Source of the DNA: Methyloceanibacter sp.
Lineage (GTDB): Bacteria; Pseudomonadota; Alphaproteobacteria; Rhizobiales; Methyloligellaceae
Direction of reading: 5' to 3'
NCBI GenBank assembly: GCA_022865725.1
Contig: JALHTP010000098.1
Span: 1 to 5,794 of the forward strand
Length of the DNA stretch: 5,794 nt
In this document: positions 1 through 5,402 of the stretch, one piece after another
How positions within the stretch are numbered: position 1 is the stretch's first letter
How the letters are laid out: the number at the start of each line of letters is the position of its first letter
Program-made: the position numbers and the translations under genes
Notes under the pieces: model-generated
Database searches by the model: none
Seen by the model: only the letters and a program-made list of their open reading frames with translations
What the model was told of the DNA's origin: nothing

Positions 1-37
1 GAGAATTCCCGTGTAGCTTTCAAGCCAGGGCCGGAAA

Positions 38-721
38 TCAGGCCCCCATGGCCTTGAGCCTGGCCTTGTCGATGAGGTGCACGCGCCTTGCCGATTCGAG
101 TCTGATCATGCCTAGCTCCTTGAGCTCGGCGAACATGCGCGAGACGGTCTCGAGCGTCAGCCCGAGATAGTCGGCAATGTCATGGCGCGGCATGGCCAGG
201 TCGAGGACGGGGGTCCCCCCCATGCGGGCGTTCATATCCAAGAGAAAGGCGGCAAGACGCTCCAGCGCATTCTTGCGGCCGAGCAGGAGAAGATGGTCCT
301 GGGTGTGCCTGAGACCGAGCATGGTCAGGTTCAGAATCTCGCGCACGAAGTTGACCGGCTGCCTGTCCATGGTCAGCACCCCTTCCCATTTGAAGGCGAT
401 CACCTTCACGGGCACCACGGCTTCGGCCGAGGCGTGATGCAGCTCGTTGGCCTCGAAGCCGAACATCTCGCCCGACATATGGAATGCGCTGATCTGGCGG
501 CGGCCGTCAGGCAGGAGCTTGGAGACGCGCACGACGCCCGAGACGACCTTATAGACATAGCCCGAAGTTTCGCCCTCGGCGTAGATCTCGGCATTCCGGC
601 CGAAGCTCATGGGAACGCCGGCTTGGGTCGCGTGCTCTGACGCCTCGGCCTTGCGGCCCGGAGGGATATTGAAGAGGCGATGAAGGTGGGGGGCTTGCGT
701 CACGGCGCTCGGCGTCAGCAT
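38..721 (-). CDS. fixK: FixK-type Crp/Fnr family transcriptional activator
   Basis: Crp/Fnr-superfamily DNA-binding regulator of 227 aa, expected to act as a cytoplasmic dimer that activates microaerobic genes. An N-terminal cyclic-nucleotide-like beta-roll spans about residues 35-110, a long dimerisation helix about 115-150, and a C-terminal winged helix-turn-helix about 178-212. The recognition helix carries E191-T-V-S194-R195, the E..SR signature of Fnr/FixK proteins that read TTGA half-sites. There is no cysteine anywhere, so it cannot carry the Fnr-type [4Fe-4S] oxygen sensor, and it lacks the oxidisable cysteine known from Bradyrhizobium FixK2. Oxygen control should therefore come through FixLJ-driven transcription. 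The ATG at 721 is chosen because GGGAGGA lies 8 nt upstream; a GTG at 775 would add 18 residues. It is the last gene of the minus-strand fixL-fixJ-fixT-fixK set, and four matching operators lie in this window. Confidence 0.9.
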   Translation of the reverse strand: MLTPSAVTQAPHLHRLFNIPPGRKAEASEHATQAGVPMSFGRNAEIYAEGETSGYVYKVVSGVVRVSKLLPDGRRQISAFHMSGEMFGFEANELHHASAEAVVPVKVIAFKWEGVLTMDRQPVNFVREILNLTMLGLRHTQDHLLLLGRKNALERLAAFLLDMNARMGGTPVLDLAMPRHDIADYLGLTLETVSRMFAELKELGMIRLESARRVHLIDKARLKAMGA

Positions 722-793
722 CCTGAAATCCTCCCGGGGGAAAAGACTTGCCTGACGCAAATCAGTACGCCGCACGCAGTGACCCGGAAATTC

Positions 794-806
794 AGGGCGG
801 CGCCCT
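794..806. repeat. Short inverted repeat between fixT and fixK
   Basis: AGGGCG-G-CGCCCT is a 13-bp perfect inverted repeat with a one-base centre. It sits downstream of fixT and abuts the FixJ-like site. On the minus strand it is followed by GAATTT rather than a clear T-run, so it could be a weak terminator for fixT or an operator; neither is established. Confidence 0.3.
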
Positions 807-822
807 AAGGGGAATTACGGAG
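803..822 (-). promoter_or_regulatory. Putative FixJ-binding site upstream of fixK
   Basis: Read on the minus strand the site is CTCCGTAATTCCCCTTAGGG. It resembles the CGTAATT-CCCTTA type of FixJ target that I recall from rhizobial fixK and nifA promoters. It lies about 80-100 nt upstream of the fixK ATG, a reasonable place for a FixJ activator site with a start near 755. I recall the consensus from memory and see no clear -10 hexamer, so this is a candidate only. It does not match the other class of FixJ site (GTAMGTAG). Confidence 0.45.
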
Positions 823-860
823 TTGCGCGAGGCGCGCCCGAGGACCAGCCGAAGATTCGT

Positions 861-1283
861 TCAAGAGGACCGATGCGCAGGGCGGAGCGGCATTTTTCCA
901 TTGATGGCCGTCCTGATCGCGTCGAACAGCACCCCTCCGAGGAGCGGCTTTTCCACCAATCTGGTCACCCCGGCCGCCTCGGCACGGGCGACCACGCGCT
1001 CGGTCTTGTGCCCCACCATCAGGACGATGGGGATGCCGGACTCGGCGAAGCGGCGATCGCCGTTGCCCTCGACCATCCGCGCGAACACGTCCTGATCCAG
1101 CACCAGGCAGCCCCGCGCCGCATCGTTCATTTCCATGGCGCGGAGCAAGGACTGCTCGTCGCACAGCTTCACGTCGAATCCCTCGAGCCCCAGCGAGAAG
1201 TGCAAGGAGTCGGCCAGGACTCCGTCGCCTACGGCGATCAGGATGGTTCCGGCTTCTGCCAAATCGTTCTCCCTCAAGAGCAT
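861..1283 (-). CDS. fixT: FixT-like degenerate single-domain receiver, probable FixL inhibitor
   Basis: A lone response-regulator receiver fold of 140 aa with no output domain. Aligned to the adjacent FixJ, it keeps the phospho-acceptor position (D63 in LVLDQD) and the conserved lysine (K112 in VEKPL). It has lost the acidic pair: FixJ VDDDE corresponds to AVGDG here, so only D20 remains. The active-site Thr of FixJ (ITGH) is V90 here (MVGH). Normal Mg-dependent phosphotransfer is therefore doubtful. FixT proteins are receiver-like inhibitors of FixL, encoded beside fixLJ and induced by FixK; gene order and an apparent FixK promoter at 1313-1361 fit this. Caulobacter FixT is reported to carry an Fe-S cluster; this protein has only C41 and C59, too few for a cluster within one subunit using cysteine alone. 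The start is uncertain: ATG 1283 has only a weak ribosome site, while a TTG codon at 1262 follows GAGGGAG at good spacing. The alternative is an orphan receiver of other function. Confidence 0.65.
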   Translation of the reverse strand: MLLRENDLAEAGTILIAVGDGVLADSLHFSLGLEGFDVKLCDEQSLLRAMEMNDAARGCLVLDQDVFARMVEGNGDRRFAESGIPIVLMVGHKTERVVARAEAAGVTRLVEKPLLGGVLFDAIRTAINGKMPLRPAHRSS

Positions 1284-1312
1284 GTCGTAAATTCATCCGT
1301 CCTATTCAGGTT

Positions 1313-1361
1313 TTCCGGAATGCTACGCAAGGCGGCGCGGCGCCGCTTTGAGCTAAGTCAA
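1313..1361 (-). promoter_or_regulatory. FixK-dependent class II promoter of fixT
   Basis: On the minus strand the operator TTGACTTAGCTCAA occupies 1361-1348. Twenty-two nucleotides follow, then TAGCAT (1325-1320) as a -10-like hexamer, predicting a start near A1313. The operator centre at 1354.5 is then exactly at -41.5, the standard position for class II activation by Fnr/FixK. The predicted leader is about 30 nt to ATG 1283, or about 51 nt to TTG 1262. The motif and spacing are seen in the sequence; the activation is inferred. Confidence 0.75.
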
Positions 1362-1399
1362 ACGGCGTAAACGGCCCGTCGAGGCCCTCGTTTCTTGCT

Positions 1400-2026
1400 T
1401 TACTTTGAAACGCGGCGGGTCGGGGCGACCTTCGCGACAATGGCCATCCTGATCAGCTCGGACAGGCTTCGCGCTTCCATCTTGGTCATCAGATTGGCGC
1501 GATAGACTTCGACCGTGCGCGGGCTGATGCCGAGATCGTAAGCGATGGCCTTGTTGGGCTGCCCCGCGATCAGGCCTTCCAGCACCTGCCGCTCACGCTC
1601 CGACAAGGAGGCGAGCCGCGCCGCAATGGCCGGCGCGTCGCCGCCCTCCCCCTCGCTCCCGCGCGCGAGCGCAGCCTGGACGGCATGCAGGATCGCCTCC
1701 TCGTCGAAGGGCTTTTCGATGAAATCGACGGCGCCGGCCTTCATTGCTTCGACCGCCAGAGCCACATCGCCATGGCCCGTGATGACGATGGCGGGAAGGC
1801 CGCATCCCTTGGCCTTCAGCGCGTGGAGCAGCTCGAGCCCGGTCATATCTGGCATGCGAATATCCGTGACCAGGCAGCCGCCTTTGACGCTCGCGAGCCC
1901 GGCGAGAAAGGCCGTCGCCGAGTCGTAGAGGCGCACCGCTAGGCCAGCCGAACCCAACAGGAAAGCGAGCGATTGCCGCACGGCCTCGTCGTCGTCGACG
2001 ATATGCACGATGCTATTATCCTGCAT
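1400..2026 (-). CDS. fixJ: FixJ two-component response regulator
   Basis: FixJ receives phosphate from FixL under low oxygen and activates transcription, classically of fixK. The 208-aa product matches the usual FixJ length of about 205. The receiver domain covers residues 5-120, with acidic pair D11/D12, phospho-acceptor D55 (in VTDIRMP), T83 and K105, so the active site is complete. A short linker leads to a LuxR/FixJ-type helix-turn-helix at about 140-200, with LSERERQVL and the recognition segment ISPRTVEVYRANLM. The start is ATG 2026 with GGGGAG 8 nt upstream; the in-frame extension to 2116 lies wholly within fixL and adds non-receiver residues. The ATG overlaps the end of fixL by 11 nt, implying translational coupling. 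Confidence 0.95.
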   Translation of the reverse strand: MQDNSIVHIVDDDEAVRQSLAFLLGSAGLAVRLYDSATAFLAGLASVKGGCLVTDIRMPDMTGLELLHALKAKGCGLPAIVITGHGDVALAVEAMKAGAVDFIEKPFDEEAILHAVQAALARGSEGEGGDAPAIAARLASLSERERQVLEGLIAGQPNKAIAYDLGISPRTVEVYRANLMTKMEARSLSELIRMAIVAKVAPTRRVSK

Positions 2027-3545
2027 CGGAAGCGCTCCCCTCGGGCGCCGACTGCAGGGTGAAGCGGAACACGGTGCCGCCGCCTTCGTTCGGCTCGGCC
2101 CACATCTCTCCGCCATGCGCCTCGATGATGCGCTTGGAGATCGACAGCCCGACGCCCATGCCGGCGGGCTTCGTCGTCACGAATGGCTGAAACAGCCGCT
2201 CGGCGATCTCCTCGGAGAGCCCGCTGCCGGTATCGGCCACGCTCACAGTCACCTTCTCATCGTCCGGGGCCGAGGTCGTCACCAGCAATTCCTTCCGGTC
2301 GCAGCCCTGCATGGCCTCCGTGGCGTTGCGCATGAGATTGAGCAGCACCTGCTGGATCTGGACCTTCTCGACGAGGACCGCATCGGTGTGGCTGGCGAAG
2401 CGGAACAGGGTCTTGATCCCCTCCTCCTTGGCGCCCACCAGCGCGAGCGCGCTCGCCTCCTCGACGAGCTTGCTGATATTCTCGGGACGCTTCTCGGTTT
2501 CGCCGCGCGCCACGAATTCGCGAAGCTGGCGGATGATATGGCCGGCGCGGAGCGTCTGCTTGATGGTCTCGGCGAGCGCGCCGCGGATTTTCGGCGCGTT
2601 GGGGTGCTCGACCGGCTCGAGCAGCCGGCTGCACCCTTGCAGGTAATTCGAGATCGCCGAGAGCGGCTGATTGATCTCATGCGCCAGCGTCGAGGCCATC
2701 TCGCCCATGGCGGTCAGCCGCGACAGGCGGGCAAGCTCGGTATGTAGCTCCTGGAGCTGATGCTCGGTCTCCTGCCGCTCGGTCAAGTCGCGGATGAAGC
2801 CGGTGAAGAAGCGGCCTTCCCCCGACTGCATCTCGCCAACCGCGAGCTTCATGGGAAAAGTCGAGCCGTCCTCGCGCTGGCCGGTCACCACGCGGTCGAT
2901 GCCGATGATGCGCTTTTCGCCGGTGGTCAGATAGCGCGTCAGGTAGCGATCGTGCTCCTCGCGGTAGGGCGTAGGCATGAGCATGCTGACGTTACGCCCG
3001 ATCACCGCGGCTTGCCGGTGACCGAAGAGACGTTCCGCCGCCGCGCTGAAGGATTGAATGGTCCCCTTCTCGTCGATGACCACGGTCGCATCGGGGACGG
3101 CGTCGAGGATCGAGCGGAGATGGGCTTCGCGCGCGCTCAAGTCTTGTGCGTGTTGGCGGCTGCGTAACCGCGTGCGGCGAAGCTCCTCCCCGAACCAGGA
3201 GATGCCGGCGCCCACGACGGCGAAGATGACGGCCTCGAGGATTTCCGGATGACCGAGCCGGTTGCCGCCAAGTAGCAAGAGACCCAGAGCGAGGCTGAGC
3301 GCGGTGGCAAGTAAGCCTGGGCCAAAACCGCCGAGACCCGCGGCAAGCACGATGGCCGGGACAAAGATGATGAAGGAGCCGCGGTCCTCGAGCCAGGGAT
3401 GCAGACCCCAGGCCAGCATGAGCAGGAGCCCAACGGCCGCCGCAGCCGCCAAATAATGGGCGCGCGAGGTCGCAGGGTCGAGGAGGGTTCTAAAGAATCG
3501 CTCCAAGCGACCTCCTGCGGAGCGCGTCGCAACCTTGCCATGCAT
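2016..3545 (-). CDS. fixL: FixL oxygen-sensing haem-PAS histidine kinase
   Basis: Inner-membrane oxygen sensor kinase of 509 aa; oxygen bound to the PAS haem inhibits its kinase activity, and low oxygen leads to phosphorylation of FixJ. About four membrane segments lie at residues 30-48, 57-75, 76-93 and 100-118. A short linker precedes the PAS domain (about 140-255). H198 in YREEHDRYL aligns with the proximal haem histidine of rhizobial FixL, and R218 in IIGIDRVV with the distal haem-pocket arginine. D217 stands where I recall glycine in Bradyrhizobium and Sinorhizobium FixL. The kinase core has H-box H289 (LAHEINQP), N-box N407 (NLMRNATEAM), G1 DTGSG 438-442 and G2 GMGVGLSI 462-469. ATG 3545 has a poor ribosome site; TTG 3506, preceded by AGGAGGT, is an alternative start that would remove 13 residues without touching the membrane segments. 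A FixK-like box lies about 100 nt upstream. Confidence 0.95.
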   Translation of the reverse strand: MHGKVATRSAGGRLERFFRTLLDPATSRAHYLAAAAAVGLLLMLAWGLHPWLEDRGSFIIFVPAIVLAAGLGGFGPGLLATALSLALGLLLLGGNRLGHPEILEAVIFAVVGAGISWFGEELRRTRLRSRQHAQDLSAREAHLRSILDAVPDATVVIDEKGTIQSFSAAAERLFGHRQAAVIGRNVSMLMPTPYREEHDRYLTRYLTTGEKRIIGIDRVVTGQREDGSTFPMKLAVGEMQSGEGRFFTGFIRDLTERQETEHQLQELHTELARLSRLTAMGEMASTLAHEINQPLSAISNYLQGCSRLLEPVEHPNAPKIRGALAETIKQTLRAGHIIRQLREFVARGETEKRPENISKLVEEASALALVGAKEEGIKTLFRFASHTDAVLVEKVQIQQVLLNLMRNATEAMQGCDRKELLVTTSAPDDEKVTVSVADTGSGLSEEIAERLFQPFVTTKPAGMGVGLSISKRIIEAHGGEMWAEPNEGGGTVFRFTLQSAPEGSASDAG

Positions 3546-3643
3546 GGCGAATTCTAGCCGTTCTCCAATCTCTGCGGAACACGAGCTTCTAGCAGGAGGA
3601 GCCTACGGTCCGGTAAACTGGTTACGGCCTTCCGACGGCTTGC

Positions 3644-3657
3644 TTGATTTCCGTCAA
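3644..3657. promoter_or_regulatory. FixK/Fnr box between fixL and the DUF883-like gene
   Basis: TTGATTTCCGTCAA is a perfect TTGA-N6-TCAA operator in the 189-nt divergent region 3546-3734. Its centre is about 84 nt from the DUF883-like ATG, so a class II start would fall near 3692 with a leader of about 43 nt. No good -10 sits at the ideal spacing; CATAAG at 3685-3690 is about 5 nt too far. Towards fixL, a poor CAGTTT (3620-3615) lies 23 nt from the box. Which gene it serves, or both, is undecided. Confidence 0.65.
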
Positions 3658-3734
3658 CGCGCGAAGACGCCTTGACGGGCAAAGCATAAGGCCTGCCAAT
3701 GCCCGGGAAAGAAGCGGGCTAAGGAGGAAGAGAG

Positions 3735-4004
3735 ATGGCCGCGAAAGACGCCGAAATGCCGACCCATCAAGCTCTCAGCGAGGAGATCGCGAAGATCGCC
3801 AAGCATCTTGCGACCTTGCGCCAGGACATCGAAGGCCTCACCGGCTCGATCGCGCGCGCTGGAGGGCATCAAGCCGAGCGCGCCCAGGACGCAGCGAACG
3901 AAGCGGTGGCGGCGCTCGAGACCGCCGTCAAGCGCAACCCGACGGCGGCGCTCGGCATCGCGCTTGGGATCGGGTTCCTCGTCGGCATCGTGTTGCGGCG
4001 CTGA
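3735..4004 (+). CDS. DUF883 (ElaB/YqjD)-like tail-anchored membrane protein
   Basis: Small protein of 89 aa with the layout of the DUF883 family. The N-terminal two thirds is hydrophilic, helical and coiled-coil-like (about residues 12-66), and one C-terminal membrane helix (about 69-87) ends in RR. The helix has glycine spacing G74-xxx-G78 and G80-xxx-G84, typical of the family and suited to helix packing. Enterobacterial members YqjD and ElaB are inner-membrane proteins that bind ribosomes in stationary phase; whether this one does so is inference. ATG 3735 is preceded by AAGGAGG with 7 nt spacing, an excellent ribosome site. It is divergent from fixL across a region with a FixK-like box, so microaerobic induction is likely. 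Its stop lies only 5 nt from the convergent stop of the universal stress gene. Confidence 0.8.
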   Translation: MAAKDAEMPTHQALSEEIAKIAKHLATLRQDIEGLTGSIARAGGHQAERAQDAANEAVAALETAVKRNPTAALGIALGIGFLVGIVLRR

Positions 4005-4009
4005 CCGCG

Positions 4010-4834
4010 CTAATGCACCATCAGCACGGGTCCGGCGGTGTGGTGCAACACGTAATGAGTCGCTCCGCCGAACACCCATTCGCGCCAGCGCCAGCGGCCA
4101 TAAGCGCCCATCACCAGGAGAACGCCCTTGCCCATGGCCACCTCGAGAAGCACCTCGCCGGCCTCGCGGGACTGTGCGAGGAGCGGCACAAGCTCTACGC
4201 GAAGGCCGGCCTTGCATAGATAGTCCGCCATGGCCGGCCCGCTCTCGTCCTGACCGTTTTCCGTGATGCTCACGAGTTTGATCCGCTTGGCCTTGGCCAT
4301 GAAAGGTTGCGCCGCCGCGACCGCCCTCACCGCCTCCACTTGATCCTTCCAGGCGATGACCACCGTTTCGCCGATTGGCCCTTCGGCTCCCTCGGGCATC
4401 ACCAGAACCGGCCGGCCCGAATGGAACAAGGCGGCGTCGCGCGCGCTCCCCCAGAATCCCTCCGCTGGAGCGGCGATGCTCGGCAGGACCGTCACGTCGG
4501 AGACCTTCGCCCGCATGGCGACGGCCGGCGCGACGAGGCCTTCGACGGAGAGGAGATCGGCTTCTACCTTGGGATGGCCGCGCGCGGCCTTGGCGAACCA
4601 CTTTCCCGCCTGGCGTCTTTCCAACGCCACCTGTTTCTTGCCAACATCGATCAGCTCCTCGAAATAGAAAGGGCTGAGCTCGGTCGAATAAGGCAGCCGC
4701 TCCGACGGCGCGGGGCAAGGATGCAGGACTTCAAGCGCGGCGCCGAAGCGCTCGGCGAGACCGAAGGCCGCCGCGGCACAAGCCTCGCTCGTGCCGTTCT
4801 GGGTGATGGGCAGGAGGATCCTGACAAGCTTCAT
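4010..4834 (-). CDS. Universal stress protein with tandem UspA domains
   Basis: Cytoplasmic UspA-superfamily protein of 274 aa, about twice a single domain, so two tandem Usp folds (about 1-147 and 155-274). The first opens with KLVRILLPI and closes with GRPVLVMP; the second opens with ETVVIAWK and closes with AGPVLMV, both typical Usp beta-strand edges. The second domain has the nucleotide-binding pattern G243-x2-G246-x9-G256, but the next residue is G257 rather than the usual Ser/Thr, with T259 two residues on. The first domain lacks a recognisable loop of this type, so at most one ATP site is expected. ATG 4834 is preferred over a TTG at 4858 because the Usp strand begins at MKLVRI; the ribosome site is weak. 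It follows the cytochrome gene by 28 nt on the same strand and probably shares its FixK-type promoter. The substrate or partner is unknown. Confidence 0.88.
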   Translation of the reverse strand: MKLVRILLPITQNGTSEACAAAAFGLAERFGAALEVLHPCPAPSERLPYSTELSPFYFEELIDVGKKQVALERRQAGKWFAKAARGHPKVEADLLSVEGLVAPAVAMRAKVSDVTVLPSIAAPAEGFWGSARDAALFHSGRPVLVMPEGAEGPIGETVVIAWKDQVEAVRAVAAAQPFMAKAKRIKLVSITENGQDESGPAMADYLCKAGLRVELVPLLAQSREAGEVLLEVAMGKGVLLVMGAYGRWRWREWVFGGATHYVLHHTAGPVLMVH

Positions 4835-4862
4835 GACGACGTCACCGCCTCGGCGCAAAGAA

Positions 4863-5195
4863 CTATCTCGGGTCCGCGTCCCGGCCCTTGAGGCTCAGGA
4901 TGTAGGCAATGACATTCAGCATGTCCTGCTTCTCGATGATGATGTTCGGCATGGTGGGGTGCGATGTCTCCATCCATACTCTGAGCGCCGTTCCGGTTAC
5001 CCCGGGCCTGTCCGCCACCTCGCGGAAGCGCGTCGCCTTCTTCATCGGCGAGCGTTCGGCGGAGATGCCATGACAGGCCGAACACACATTCTTGGCGTAT
5101 TCGAACCCAGCTTGCGGATCGCCCACTTCCTCGGCGGCAAGCGCGCTCGCCACGGCCGACACGGTAATGGCAAGGCTCAAGAGCAGAAACCGCAT
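4863..5195 (-). CDS. Secreted monohaem class I cytochrome c
   Basis: Small periplasmic c-type cytochrome of 110 aa. The signal peptide is residues 1-20 (MRFLLLSLAITVSAVASALA), with likely cleavage after ALA. One haem-binding motif CSACH lies at 38-42, and M82 in SHPTMPN is the probable sixth ligand. The C-terminal helix (about 90-103, DMLNVIAYILSL) is the conserved class I cytochrome c packing helix. It should shuttle electrons in the periplasm; the partner is not visible, and a high-affinity terminal oxidase or a denitrification reductase would fit the low-oxygen context. ATG 5195 has AAGGAG about 7 nt upstream and starts exactly at the signal peptide; the longer reading frame to 5327 is upstream non-coding DNA. 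It leads a two-gene unit with the universal stress gene and has its own FixK-type promoter. Confidence 0.92.
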   Translation of the reverse strand: MRFLLLSLAITVSAVASALAAEEVGDPQAGFEYAKNVCSACHGISAERSPMKKATRFREVADRPGVTGTALRVWMETSHPTMPNIIIEKQDMLNVIAYILSLKGRDADPR

Positions 5196-5234
5196 GGGCG
5201 AACTCCTTCGTTTCCAGGTGGGCCCCCCGCCATC

Positions 5235-5284
5235 CGCCGCCAATATGACGCAAGTTCTGGGCTCCCGGCCTTGATGAAGGTCAA
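5235..5284 (-). promoter_or_regulatory. FixK-dependent promoter of the cytochrome c gene
   Basis: A perfect operator, TTGATGAAGGTCAA on the plus strand, lies at 5271-5284. On the minus strand a -10-like CATATT (5247-5242) lies 23 nt beyond it, or TCATAT at 22 nt. The predicted start is near 5235-5236, placing the operator centre at about -41.5 to -42.5, class II geometry. The leader to ATG 5195 would be about 40 nt. Confidence 0.72.
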
Positions 5285-5286
5285 GT

Positions 5287-5320
5287 CGAGCCCGGGTTCT
5301 GGCGGGCTCGCCCTCTTTTT
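5287..5320 (+). terminator. Terminator-like hairpin in the divergent cytochrome/CBS region
   Basis: CGAGCCCG (5287-5294) and CGGGCTCG (5303-5310) form a perfect 8-bp GC stem with an 8-nt loop. CCCTCTTTTT (5311-5320) follows on the plus strand, the layout of an intrinsic terminator. No plus-strand gene lies upstream to be terminated, and its T-run merges into the FixK box at 5319-5332. It may block plus-strand antisense transcripts from the cytochrome region, or simply be a structured spacer. Confidence 0.5.
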
Positions 5321-5367
5321 GACCCACCTCAATGAACGTTTACCCAATTCTGCGCATTCTAGAGTCT
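5319..5367 (+). promoter_or_regulatory. FixK-dependent class II promoter of the CBS gene
   Basis: The operator TTGACCCACCTCAA occupies 5319-5332. After 22 nt comes CATTCT (5355-5360) as a -10-like hexamer, giving a predicted start at 5367 and an operator centre at exactly -41.5. The leader to ATG 5403 is about 36 nt and contains AGGAGGT. No -10 at matching spacing exists on the other strand, so this box points to the CBS gene. Confidence 0.72.
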
Positions 5368-5402
5368 GATGGAGGGGCGGCCAAAGGACAGGAGGTCAGT
5401 CC

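Noticed and set aside
28..45. GGGCC-N8-GGCCC hairpin after fixK as a terminator
   Set aside because: The stem is only 5 bp, it includes the fixK stop codon in the loop, and no T-run follows on the minus strand.
748..760. TTGCCTGACGCAA upstream of fixK as a FixK/Fnr box
   Set aside because: It has TTG and CAA ends but only 7 bases between them; the operator needs 8, and the TTGA/TCAA core is missing. It also sits too close to the fixK start for activation.
1360..1402. AAACGGC direct repeat and weak hairpin downstream of fixJ
   Set aside because: The repeat is 7 bp and occurs twice only; the potential stem is short and mismatched with no T-run, so I do not call a terminator or repeat array.
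2010..2747. Plus-strand reading frame of 245 codons opposite fixL
   Set aside because: It is a shadow of the fixL kinase region; the opposite frame carries all histidine kinase boxes.
3672..3700. Sigma-70 promoter with CTTGACG as -35 before the DUF883-like gene
   Set aside because: At 16-18 nt spacing the -10 candidates (such as GCCAAT) are poor, so the FixK box is the better-supported control element.
3654..4718. Long minus-strand reading frame of 354 codons
   Set aside because: It is very rich in Arg, Gly and Pro, typical of an out-of-frame shadow in GC-rich DNA, and covers the universal stress gene in another frame plus the DUF883-like gene.
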